The notes beneath the pieces were generated by a model, which did not search any database, had not been told where the DNA came from, and saw only the letters and a program-made list of their open reading frames with translations. Below, piece after piece: positions 56,356 through 64,000 of a DNA stretch of 64,000 nt (positions are counted from its first letter, which is position 1; each line of letters begins with the position of its first letter). Both the position numbers and the translations under genes were made by a program. Source of the stretch: Candidatus Phycosocius bacilliformis (GTDB lineage Bacteria > Pseudomonadota > Alphaproteobacteria > Caulobacterales > Aquidulcibacteraceae); the NCBI RefSeq assembly GCF_003112735.1, contig NZ_BFBR01000005.1, forward strand, positions 1 through 64,000. The letters run 5' to 3'.

Positions 56356-57666
56356 ATGGATCTGAAGGCATTGATCCCGCGCGGTCTGTTTGCCCGCTCG
56401 CTTCTGATCATTGTGCTGCCGGTGGCCATCATGCAGATGGTGGTGACCTATGTGTTTTTTGATTTGCATTGGGAACAGGTCAGCCGCCGCTTGAGCGAAG
56501 GCGCTGCCGGTGACGTGGCCATGGTGACCCAGCTTTACACCGCCAATCCGACCCAAGAGAACCTCGAAGCCATCACACGCTATGCCCGGGCCGATCTGCG
56601 GCTGTCTGTGGCTTTCAAGCCTGGCGCAAAATTGCCGGAGCGCGAACGTCTGGCCGTCATCCCGGCGTTTGACCGGACGTTGCGCCGGGCCTTGTCCGGC
56701 TCACTTCGGCAGAAATATTGGTTCGATACCACCCGCTACCCCGATTATGTGGACATACGGGTCGAAGTATCCGGCGGCGTCTTGCGGTTTCTGGCCTATC
56801 GTGACCGGGTATTTGCCTCGACGGGGGGTATTTTCATCCTGTGGCTGACGGGGGCGACCATCTTATTGGCCACGGTGTCAGTGCTTTTCATCCGCAATCA
56901 AGTTCGCCCGATGGAGCGTTTGGCCGATGCCGCCGACCGATTTGGACGGGGTGAACATGTGGACCTTAAGCCGGCGGGCTCTGCGGAAGTGCGGCGTGCA
57001 ACCTTGGCCTTCTTGCAAATGCGCGACCGGATTCAGCGCCATATTGAGCAACGCACCAATCTTTTGGCCGGTGTCAGCCACGATTTGCGCACGCCCCTCA
57101 CGCGGCTCAAGCTGCAATTGGCGATGATGCCGCCCTCCCCCGATAGCATGGAAGCCCGCCAAGACATTTTGGAAATGGAGCGCATGCTGGAAGAATATCT
57201 GGCTTTTGCGCAAGGCCAGTGGTCTGAGGAGCCTGTAGCCTTGGATTTGGCGGATCTGGCCCGCACGATCATTCAAGATGCGGCCCGCGCCGGTCGCACC
57301 ATTGATGGATCCGGCTTGGCCGAAAGCTTGCCCACCACCGGTCGGCCAATTGCGCTCAAGCGGTGCCTGTCCAATCTGGTTGAAAATGCGCTGTCCTTTG
57401 CCCAGACCGTCACATTATCCTCAAGCCAGAATGAGGCAGCGATATTCATTCATGTCGATGATGACGGACCGGGCATTGATCCTGACCAGTATGAAGAGGC
57501 ACTCAAGCCGTTCTCGCGTCTGGACCCCGCGCGCAACCAAAATCGCAAGGGCGTTGGCCTCGGATTGGCGCTAGCATCCGATGCCGCCCGCTCCCACGGG
57601 GGCAGTCTCATTCTAGAGCGTTCAGACCTCGGAGGCCTTCGTGTCAGCGTGCGGCTGCCGGTGTGA
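56356..57666 (+). CDS. EnvZ-type sensor histidine kinase
   Basis: 436-aa membrane kinase: TM1 (~12-33, SLLIIVLPVAIMQMVVTYVFF), periplasmic sensor, TM2 (~155-175, GIFILWLTGATILLATVSVLF), HAMP, HisKA with H242 (GVSHDLRTPLTRLKLQ) and an intact ATPase domain (NLVENALSFA N-box, DDDGPGI, GVGLGLALA). ATG 56356 chosen; GGGGG upstream. Cognate partner of the preceding regulator. Convergent with, and overlapping by 45 bp, the TetR-like gene. Confidence 0.93.
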   Translation: MDLKALIPRGLFARSLLIIVLPVAIMQMVVTYVFFDLHWEQVSRRLSEGAAGDVAMVTQLYTANPTQENLEAITRYARADLRLSVAFKPGAKLPERERLAVIPAFDRTLRRALSGSLRQKYWFDTTRYPDYVDIRVEVSGGVLRFLAYRDRVFASTGGIFILWLTGATILLATVSVLFIRNQVRPMERLADAADRFGRGEHVDLKPAGSAEVRRATLAFLQMRDRIQRHIEQRTNLLAGVSHDLRTPLTRLKLQLAMMPPSPDSMEARQDILEMERMLEEYLAFAQGQWSEEPVALDLADLARTIIQDAARAGRTIDGSGLAESLPTTGRPIALKRCLSNLVENALSFAQTVTLSSSQNEAAIFIHVDDDGPGIDPDQYEEALKPFSRLDPARNQNRKGVGLGLALASDAARSHGGSLILERSDLGGLRVSVRLPV

Positions 57667-58278
57667 AGGCCGTTTAAACAGCGCTGACAGCCGTTCACCC
57701 AATCGCGTGCCGCGTTGAACCCAGTCGGCATGGTCGCGCAGGGTCTGATCCAAAGCCGCCATGGTCTTGGACAAATCCCCGCCATCACGCATCCAGACAT
57801 TTTCCACTTGCGAGAGGCGACGTGCCAATCCCAATATCCGGGCGGTGGACATCAATTGATCGGTCGACACGCCACAGGCTTCAAGCGCCCATGCGGCGGT
57901 GCGCAGTCGACGTGCTGAACGGGCAAGGCGGGTGGCCGGTTCCTGCCCATCCCCGTGCAGAATTGACATCCAACTGGGCCTTGCGTCTTCCAGCCCATCA
58001 AAGCGGGCCATGACAATCTCAAACAGGCGGTCATGGTGGCTGGCCCCGGCCTCCACACCCTTGGCAGCCTTGAGCATAACCAGATCCAGGTCGTGATCGA
58101 GCCGATCGGCAATCGCCTGCTTGCCAATGCCGGCAGCCGCACAGGCATCCAAGCTTAACTCTGAAGCGTTACACAGATCGAACAAACTAATCTGTTCCCA
58201 CGCCCGCTGCGCGCTGAGGTCCAAGGCAGCGCGTGCCAATTGGGAAAGCAGCTCAAGGTCTGATGGGCGGGTGTGCAT
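57622..58278 (-). CDS. TetR-like/COQ9-like protein
   Basis: 218 aa. N-terminal helices (AALDLSAQRAWEQISLFDLCNASELSL ... GIGKQAIADRLDHDLDLVMLKAAKG) are TetR-HTH-like, and the C-terminal region (MAALDQTLRDHADW) resembles COQ9/TetR-related proteins. I cannot choose between a DNA-binding regulator and a lipid-binding protein. First called in the proC group, downstream of proC with a 32-bp gap. Confidence 0.55.
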   Translation of the reverse strand: MHTRPSDLELLSQLARAALDLSAQRAWEQISLFDLCNASELSLDACAAAGIGKQAIADRLDHDLDLVMLKAAKGVEAGASHHDRLFEIVMARFDGLEDARPSWMSILHGDGQEPATRLARSARRLRTAAWALEACGVSTDQLMSTARILGLARRLSQVENVWMRDGGDLSKTMAALDQTLRDHADWVQRGTRLGERLSALFKRPSHRQPHADTKASEV

Positions 58279-58310
58279 GCCCTCGATATAGGATGAGGCC
58301 AGTTGATTTT

Positions 58311-59117
58311 CTACTTACCAAGCTGCCGGGCTCGATGAATCGCGGTCTCAACCGCCCGGCGCACCAGACTGACGATACCCCCACCCGCAGTCAAAACATC
58401 GGTGGCTGCGGCAGTCGTGCCCTCCGGACTTGTCACAGCCCGGCGCAATTCTTGCGGGGTTTGGCCGGTTTCTTCCATCAAGGCAGCAGCCCCAATCACA
58501 GTCTGCCACGCCAGACGTTCAGCCAAAGCCCGTTCCAGCCCTTCAGCCTCCCCGGCCGCAGCCATGGCTTCGGCGAGCAGAAAGACATAAGCAGGGCCAG
58601 AACCAGAAACAGCAGTCACCACATCAATCTGCTTCTCACTTTGGAGTTTTTCCACCAGCCCCAAAGGCCGCAACAGCGATTTGGCGAGCTCTTCAGTCGG
58701 GGTGGGAACTGTCGGGCTGCACCAATAGGCCGTGACGCCTTTACCGATCTGGCCGGGCGTGTTGGGCATCGCGCGCACCACATGGGGGGCATGGGTGTGC
58801 TCGACAATTTTAGCGGTTCCGATCCCCGCCATGATGGAAAGCACCACCGTGTTCTCGCCGATTAAGTGCTTGACGGTCTGGTCCGCGACAGTGGCAAACA
58901 CTTGCGGCTTGATCCCCAAGACCACGCAATCAAACTTGGCTCCAGCCGCCGGATCAGGATTGAGCAGCCAGCCCTTCGCCGACACGATCTCATTCACTTC
59001 TGGGGATGGAAACGGGTCACATACCACCAAGTCGATTTGATCGGCCAAAGGGGCCCATCCACGCAACATGGCTCCGCCCATCCGGCCACCGCCGACAAGC
59101 GCAATTCGGTTTTTCAT
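58311..59117 (-). CDS. proC: pyrroline-5-carboxylate reductase
   Basis: NAD(P)H-dependent last step of proline synthesis; 268 aa. Rossmann motif ALVGGGRMGGAML, then KFDCVVLGIKPQ, VRAMPNTPGQIGKG and SGSGPAYVFLLAEAM, signatures of ProC. Start ATG 59117 (MKNRIALVG); a GTG at 59126 is possible. It begins 5 bp after the ybjN-domain gene. Confidence 0.95.
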   Translation of the reverse strand: MKNRIALVGGGRMGGAMLRGWAPLADQIDLVVCDPFPSPEVNEIVSAKGWLLNPDPAAGAKFDCVVLGIKPQVFATVADQTVKHLIGENTVVLSIMAGIGTAKIVEHTHAPHVVRAMPNTPGQIGKGVTAYWCSPTVPTPTEELAKSLLRPLGLVEKLQSEKQIDVVTAVSGSGPAYVFLLAEAMAAAGEAEGLERALAERLAWQTVIGAAALMEETGQTPQELRRAVTSPEGTTAAATDVLTAGGGIVSLVRRAVETAIHRARQLGK

Positions 59118-59122
59118 AGAAC

Positions 59123-59632
59123 TCACGCCTCTCCGGCAGTCTCAAACAAAGCTGCCTGCGCGGCCTCTTCGGGTGTTTTGCCCGCCCACAGCAAGAAGTT
59201 AAATGCAGGATAGAAGCGCTCGCATGCCTCAACCCCTGCTGCCAAGATGGCCGCCACTTCGGCGGGTTCTGGCCCACTGCGCCCGATCAAGGGCACAACC
59301 ACACGCCATGACAGGGCATTGTCATCAGACGATAACTCAAAATGGCCAAGCCAAAGTGCTTCATTCAGCAATGCCAGCAATGCCGTAATGTCACCTCGGC
59401 GCAGACGGGGGGCTTTGAGGTCAAAAATCAAGCTGAGCGCCAAGGAGGGTGCATCCTCGCGCGCCACGAACACCCCATGCAGATCGCAATAGGTCATGGC
59501 AGCAGCAAAATGCACTTCCTCGTCGAGCCGTTCATAGGCACGTGAATCTGCAGACAGCACTGCTTCGACCGTGTCGAGGGCGTCGGCATCTTCAAACAGA
59601 TCGTCATTGTGAAGCCTGAATTGGCGGTCCAT
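59123..59632 (-). CDS. YbjN-domain protein
   Basis: 169 aa from ATG 59632, with GGAGG 5 nt upstream. YbjN fold: AYERLDEEVHFAAAMTYCDLHGVFVAREDAPSLALSLIFDLKAPRL, LLNEALWLGHFELSSDD and AAGVEACERFYPAFNFLLWAGKTPEEA. YbjN proteins resemble type III secretion chaperones in fold and have a poorly known regulatory role. Conserved just upstream of proC in alphaproteobacteria. Confidence 0.88.
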   Translation of the reverse strand: MDRQFRLHNDDLFEDADALDTVEAVLSADSRAYERLDEEVHFAAAMTYCDLHGVFVAREDAPSLALSLIFDLKAPRLRRGDITALLALLNEALWLGHFELSSDDNALSWRVVVPLIGRSGPEPAEVAAILAAGVEACERFYPAFNFLLWAGKTPEEAAQAALFETAGEA

Positions 59633-59737
59633 GGGCACCTCCACGGTAATTCGCTGACAGGCAATGCGCGAATCGCGCACCGCTCTGGGGCATGGTTGGC
59701 GGGAAAGGCGCGACCTGCAAGCGGTGCGCCACTGATT

Positions 59738-60040
59738 TTAGCTGCTCTTGGTCGATTTTTTTGACGTCGCAGCCTTGCTCGCCACTTTGCCTGATTTTGC
59801 GCCACCAGCCTCTAACGCATCCAGCCTCGCTTTGAGGGCATCGGCTTCGGCACGGGCAGCAGCGGCTAAGTCCTTGACAGCATCAAACTCATCCCGGCGA
59901 ACCAGATCCATATCGGCGATAATACGCTCCATCTGGGCGCGCCAGAAGGCGCGCGCCTCTTCACCCACGCCTTGGGCGACGCCTGCCGCGCTGGTTGCCA
60001 GTTTTGAGAATTCGTCGAGGAAAGGATTACGTGTTTGCAT
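59738..60040 (-). CDS. accessory factor UbiK-family (BMFP) protein
   Basis: 100-aa coiled-coil protein: NPFLDEFSKLATSAAGVAQGVGEEARAFWRAQMERIIADMDLVRRDEFDAVKDLAAAARAEADALKARLDALE, ending in a Lys/Ser/Ala-rich tail. It matches the BMFP/UbiK family, which aids ubiquinone synthesis or membrane fusion. 105 bp upstream of the ybjN gene; the four genes ubiK, ybjN, proC and the TetR-like gene read in one direction. Confidence 0.85.
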   Translation of the reverse strand: MQTRNPFLDEFSKLATSAAGVAQGVGEEARAFWRAQMERIIADMDLVRRDEFDAVKDLAAAARAEADALKARLDALEAGGAKSGKVASKAATSKKSTKSS

Positions 60041-60259
60041 AGGGACCTTTTAGCGGGTCTGAACAGATTGCGCTATGACCATCTTGCATCATGCGCGTGG
60101 CTGAGTGTTCTCGCATAAGGTGCTTAAGATCGGCTTTGCTGCCAGAGTGAAGTTTGCCTTACCAAATAGGAGGGCATTTTCGACATTAAAGGCTTCCCGA
60201 CTGCAACCACCGGGCAACAGCCTATGCACAGCCCCGCATTTTCTTGCTAGACCATCACC

Positions 60260-61129
60260 ATGATCGATCTGGCCATCCCCTTCCCGCCCTTATCGCCTTT
60301 TGTGTTCCAGACCCCGGCTTTTGAGCTTTTTGGCCTATCCATCGGCTCTTTCGGGTTGCGTTGGTATGCTTTGGCCTATGTCACTGGCCTTATCTTGGGC
60401 TGGCGCATCATGGTGCAAATGACGCGCAAGCCAGCCCTTTGGGGCGGGGTGTCACCGCTGAATGAGGAAGATATTGATGACTTCCTCTTCTATGCCACTT
60501 TGGGCGTATTACTGGGCGGACGCCTCGGTTATGTGCTCTTCTATCGCCCAGAAATGCTGGCAGACCCCATGTCGGTCCTCAGAATTTGGGAAGGCGGCAT
60601 GAGCTTCCATGGCGGGTTCTTAGGCGTATGCTTGGCCGTGATTGGCACCGCCTTGGGGCGCAAGAAGCCGCTCTTGTCGCTGGCAGATGCGGTGGCGGTG
60701 GTGGCCCCACTGGGGCAGCTTTTTGGACGCTTGGCCAATTTCATCAATCAAGAATTATATGGCCGCGCGACGGATGTGCCTTGGGCGTTTGTGTTCTCCA
60801 CCGACCCAGACGGTCTGCCCCGCCATCCCAGCCAGCTCTATCAAGCCCTGTTGGAAGGCCTGTTATTGTTTGTCATCATTCAGATTGCCATTCACCGCTT
60901 TGGCATTTTGAAGCGGCCGGGTCAGGCAGCAGGCCTGTTTGTTGCCGGCTATGGCGTGATGCGCTTGGTGGGAGAGCAATTCCGTGAACCTGATGCAGGC
61001 CTGCTTCTGGGCCTGACGCGCGGCGAGTTTTATTCCCTGCCCATGATCCTCTTCGGGATTGTGTTGTTCGCATGGGGCAGCCGGCGGGCCAAGCCGGCTG
61101 ATGATCAGGCCGCCGCGCCCAAAGGCTAA
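60260..61129 (+). CDS. lgt: prolipoprotein diacylglyceryl transferase
   Basis: Transfers diacylglycerol to the lipobox Cys of lipoproteins in the inner membrane. 289 aa with ~7 helices. Conserved: RWYALAYVTGLILGWR, GGRLGYVLFYRPE, GGMSFHGGFLGV (essential H-GG motif), GQLFGRLANFINQELYGRATDVPWA (GRxGNFxN-type), RHPSQLYQALLEG and REPD. First gene of the lgt-midA-pgeF group. Confidence 0.97.
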   Translation: MIDLAIPFPPLSPFVFQTPAFELFGLSIGSFGLRWYALAYVTGLILGWRIMVQMTRKPALWGGVSPLNEEDIDDFLFYATLGVLLGGRLGYVLFYRPEMLADPMSVLRIWEGGMSFHGGFLGVCLAVIGTALGRKKPLLSLADAVAVVAPLGQLFGRLANFINQELYGRATDVPWAFVFSTDPDGLPRHPSQLYQALLEGLLLFVIIQIAIHRFGILKRPGQAAGLFVAGYGVMRLVGEQFREPDAGLLLGLTRGEFYSLPMILFGIVLFAWGSRRAKPADDQAAAPKG

Positions 61130-61134
61130 GGACG

Positions 61135-62232
61135 ATGGCCCCCGCCAAACGGCCTGCGCCAAGCCCGCTTGAACAGCGCATCGCCCAGATGATTGAGGCC
61201 TGTGGCCCCATCAGTGTGGACGCCTTCATGGCCCAAGCGCTTTATGACCCTGATATGGGCTATTACACCCGGGTCCAGCCTCTGGGTGCGCAGGGGGATT
61301 TTACCACCAGCCCCGAGATCAGCCAGATGTTCGGCGAATTGATTGGCCTGTGGGTCGCCCAAAGCTGGCTGGACCTCGGCAGTCCCGCCCCGTTCAAACT
61401 GATTGAATTAGGTCCGGGCCGCGGCACACTCTTGGCGGATATGCTGCGTGTATTTGCCAAAGTACCCGGCCTGTTGGCGGCCGTGCACCTGCATTTGGTG
61501 GAGACCAATCCCGTCTTACGACAGCTGCAAAAACAGGCTGTGGGGACCCAGCTCGCCCAGTGGCATGATCGGCTGGAGGATGTGCCCCACGGACCTGGCA
61601 TCGTGATCGGCAATGAATTTCTCGACTGTTTGCCCATTCGCCAATATGTACGCACCGAGCAAGGATGGCATGACAAGCTGGTGGGACTGGATGGCAACAA
61701 GCGGTTGAGCTTTGGGCTCTCCCCCGTGCTGACCAACCCGCCTGATGTTGCCCGACCGGACGACCCGATTGGTGCGGTGCGCGAAATGGCCCCTGGACTA
61801 CAAGCTGTGGTCGAGGCGCTGGCAGACCGGCTCAAGGCCCATCCCGGTCGGGCCTTACTGATTGATTATGGTGATGTGAGTGGCCGTCCCGGTGACAGCC
61901 TGCAAGCGGTGTTGGCACACCAAAAAGTCCATCCACTCGACCATATTGGCAGAGCGGACTTGACCGCCCATGTCGATTTTGCCGCCCTGACGGCCTTGGC
62001 GCGGCACGCAGGCGTGGGTGTCCTTGGACCTGTGACACAGCGCGATTTCCTCATCGGACTGGGGATCATCGCCCGGCGCGATGCCCTCATTCGCGCAAAC
62101 CCCCACTGCGAATCTGACATGACTCTGAGTGTGGAAAGACTGATTGGAGAAGCGCATATGGGCGGGCTGTTCCATGTGGTCGCCCTTGAGTCCTCCCTCA
62201 ATGCTGCCGATGGGCCACCAATTGGACTTTAG
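61135..62232 (+). CDS. SAM-dependent methyltransferase MidA/NDUFAF7 family
   Basis: 365 aa. SAM-binding IELGPGRGTLLADMLRV and GNEFLDCLPIRQY, ending with PLDHIGRADLTAHVDFAALTALARHAG. In mitochondria the homologue NDUFAF7 dimethylates an arginine of complex I subunit NDUFS2; the bacterial enzyme very likely does the same for NuoD. 5 bp after lgt, 6 bp before pgeF. Confidence 0.9.
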   Translation: MAPAKRPAPSPLEQRIAQMIEACGPISVDAFMAQALYDPDMGYYTRVQPLGAQGDFTTSPEISQMFGELIGLWVAQSWLDLGSPAPFKLIELGPGRGTLLADMLRVFAKVPGLLAAVHLHLVETNPVLRQLQKQAVGTQLAQWHDRLEDVPHGPGIVIGNEFLDCLPIRQYVRTEQGWHDKLVGLDGNKRLSFGLSPVLTNPPDVARPDDPIGAVREMAPGLQAVVEALADRLKAHPGRALLIDYGDVSGRPGDSLQAVLAHQKVHPLDHIGRADLTAHVDFAALTALARHAGVGVLGPVTQRDFLIGLGIIARRDALIRANPHCESDMTLSVERLIGEAHMGGLFHVVALESSLNAADGPPIGL

Positions 62233-62238
62233 ACTTCC

Positions 62239-63066
62239 ATGCAAGACCTTGCCACCAAAGCCACCTCAACCCCAGATGCGGAAGAGGTCATCTATGATCT
62301 CGCCCCGGTTCGCTCTGCCATGCTGTCACAATTGGCAGGCTTTGAGCATGGATTTTATGGCCGCGTCGGTGGGGTATCGTCTGGGATTTATGAAAGCCTG
62401 AACTCGGGTCCGGGCTCGCAGGATGATCCTGCCAATGTGGCTGAAAACCGGCGGCGGATTGCCACACATCTTGGCGTGTCTCCTGACCGCCTATTGTCTG
62501 CCTATCAAGTTCATGGTGCCGATGCGCTGCTGGTTGATGGCCCCTTCCAAGGTGAGCGGCCCCAAGTTGATGCATTGGTGACACGCTGCCCCTCGATTGC
62601 GCCCTCCGTCTTGACCGCTGATTGCGCCCCTGTGCTGTTTGCAGACCCTGCGGCGCGGATTGTGGCGGCTGCCCACGCGGGCTGGAAAGGTGCTTTGGGA
62701 GGCATTTTGGAGGCTACTTTGGCCCGCATGATCAAGCTGGGCGGCGCGCCTGGTCGGATCGTGGCCGCGATTGGGCCCTGCATCGCCCAAGCCAGCTACG
62801 AAGTCGGCCCTGAATTTGTTGCCCGCTTTGTCGCAGCTGATCCGGCCAATGAGCGTTTCTTTATCCCCGGTGAAGATGATCGGTCGCTGTTTGATTTGAA
62901 GCGCTATTGTGCCGCTCGCTTGCGCGCTGCCGGTCTTGGTGCCGTAGATATTCTGCCTCATGATACATGTGCAGAGACGTCGGTCTTTTTCTCCAACCGT
63001 CGGCGTAATCTGGCAGGGGAAGCCGATTATGGCCGCAATCTGTCTGCCATTCGTATCGCGCGATAG
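62239..63066 (+). CDS. pgeF: purine nucleoside phosphorylase PgeF/laccase-domain protein
   Basis: 275-aa Cu-oxidase_4 (YfiH) family protein, which has purine-nucleoside activity and peptidoglycan-editing roles. Catalytic metal ligands lie in QVHGADAL, TADCAPVLFAD (Cys) and AAHAGWKGALGGILEAT (His); IGPCIAQASYEVG follows. The start ATG 62239 is 6 bp after midA. Third gene of the operon. Confidence 0.92.
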   Translation: MQDLATKATSTPDAEEVIYDLAPVRSAMLSQLAGFEHGFYGRVGGVSSGIYESLNSGPGSQDDPANVAENRRRIATHLGVSPDRLLSAYQVHGADALLVDGPFQGERPQVDALVTRCPSIAPSVLTADCAPVLFADPAARIVAAAHAGWKGALGGILEATLARMIKLGGAPGRIVAAIGPCIAQASYEVGPEFVARFVAADPANERFFIPGEDDRSLFDLKRYCAARLRAAGLGAVDILPHDTCAETSVFFSNRRRNLAGEADYGRNLSAIRIAR

Positions 63067-63169
63067 CATGGGAAGGCTTGCCTACGGGCCTATGTCTCTC
63101 TAATCGACCGCCTTAGGCAACAGTGCGAGTCTTGCGCCTCGCTTGGCGTCTGGAGGGGGACAGATCACC

Positions 63170-64000
63170 ATGAAATTGCTGGCCGGTAATGCCAATCTTC
63201 CGCTGGCGTCCGCCATTGCGGATTATCTCGACGTGCCATTGACCCGCGCCCAAGTGCGCCGCTTTGCCGACAATGAGATTTTCGCCACAATTGATGAAAA
63301 TGTGCGCGGTGAAGACGTTTTTATCATCCAGTCGACCAGCGCGCCGGCCAATGACCATTTGATGGAATTGCTGATCTGTATGGATGCGCTGCGTCGGGCT
63401 TCCGCCCGCCGGATCACCGCCGTGCTGCCCTATTTCGGCTATGCCCGTCAGGACCGCAAGACCGGTGGCCGCACCCCGATTTCGGCCAAGCTAGTGGCCA
63501 ATCTGATCACCACGGCCGGGGCAGACCGGGTGCTGACCATGGAATTGCACGCCGGCCAAATCCAAGGCTTTTTCGACATTCCCACCGATAATCTCTTCAT
63601 CACCAACACGATGGAGCGCGACATTCGGCAAAACTACAAGACCGATGATCTGATGATCGTCTCCCCCGATGTCGGCGGTGTGGTGCGCGCCCGCGCGCTG
63701 GCCAATCGTTTGGGGGCTGATTTGGCCATTGTCGACAAGCGCCGCGAACGGGCGGGCGAGAGCGAAGTGATGAATATTATCGGCGATGTTTCGGGGCGGG
63801 CCTGCATCCTGTTTGACGACATCGTCGATTCTGCAGGCACTTTGTGTAATGCCGCAGCCGCCATGATGGAGAAAGGTGCGGCCTCTGTGTCGGCCTATGT
63901 TGCCCATGGCGTGTTGTCGGGCGGGGCGTTCGACCGGGTCGACAAGTCGGCCTTGAAGGAATTGGTTGTATCCAACTCCATCGACCATGCCGATCGTTTC
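63170..64000 (+). CDS. prs: ribose-phosphate pyrophosphokinase (partial, cut by window end)
   Basis: Makes PRPP for nucleotide, histidine and tryptophan synthesis. 277 codons of the N-terminal part are present; the reading frame is open to the window edge. It opens [25 protein letters not shown] precedes the ATG. Signatures: [63 protein letters not shown], and the PRPP loop [10 protein letters not shown]. The missing part is roughly the last 35-40 residues. Confidence 0.97.
   Translation, partial: MKLLAGNANLPLASAIADYLDVPLTRAQVRRFADNEIFATIDENVRGEDVFIIQSTSAPANDHLMELLICMDALRRASARRITAVLPYFGYARQDRKTGGRTPISAKLVANLITTAGADRVLTMELHAGQIQGFFDIPTDNLFITNTMERDIRQNYKTDDLMIVSPDVGGVVRARALANRLGADLAIVDKRRERAGESEVMNIIGDVSGRACILFDDIVDSAGTLCNAAAAMMEKGAASVSAYVAHGVLSGGAFDRVDKSALKELVVSNSIDHADRF

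Overview
The window looks like the chromosome of an alphaproteobacterium of the Caulobacterales type (GC-rich, roughly 55-62% in the lines I counted). Support: a fliX gene divergent from a flgI-cheL-flbY flagellar operon with a canonical CtrA box (TTAA-N7-TTAAC) in front of fliX, a cytochrome bc1 operon petABC, the lgt-midA-pgeF cluster, sdhE, ubiK-like and aerobic hemF genes, and an ilvB leader-peptide attenuator of the kind reported for Caulobacter. Genus cannot be decided from sequence reading alone.

Layout. 1-995: no gene; palindromic repeats (five tandem ~124-bp units and a composite 188-bp element). 996-9267: mfd, an orphan PAS-PAS chemoreceptor, a VOC protein, an exported protein, a TrhA/hemolysin III membrane protein, sdhE and an SDR. 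9406-18975: a cell-wall hydrolase, a double-DUF1330 exported protein, then the branched-chain amino-acid cluster ilvC ... ilvH ... ilvB on the minus strand. The cluster is broken between ilvB and ilvH by about 2.5 kb holding an AT-rich DUF3800-like gene, a second composite palindromic element, a probable antitoxin remnant and a complete vapBC module whose genes overlap each other and ilvH by ATGA junctions. 19223-31208: two paralogous MFS transporters, purB, an ankyrin protein, two thioesterases, a DUF4153 membrane protein, fumC, a cold-shock protein and a Ca2+/H+ antiporter. 31144-35468: DUF885 peptidase, rluD-type pseudouridine synthase and M28 peptidase, tightly packed. 35569-38130: flagellar genes. 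38275-40986: petABC. 41115-49984: trmL, hemF, an exported probable beta-barrel protein, gshA, an alternative oxidase, rsmE, ppk2, nnrD, folB and a pteridine-reductase-like SDR. 50215-60040: a hybrid histidine kinase with a degenerate ATP-binding domain, a 26-residue membrane peptide, a Nudix protein, a beta-lactamase-fold protein, ilvE, a MarR/OmpR-type regulator/sensor-kinase operon, and a TetR-like/proC/ybjN/ubiK group. 60260-64000: lgt, midA, pgeF and the start of prs.

Most genes are housekeeping and well conserved. The accessory signals are (i) the interrupted ilv operon, in which ilvH appears to have come under toxin-antitoxin translational coupling; (ii) a composite palindromic element present twice (724-911 and 15510-15749); (iii) an alternative oxidase sitting between rsmE and gshA; and (iv) a tiny membrane-peptide gene. 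I see no CRISPR array, rRNA, tRNA, prophage or transposase gene.
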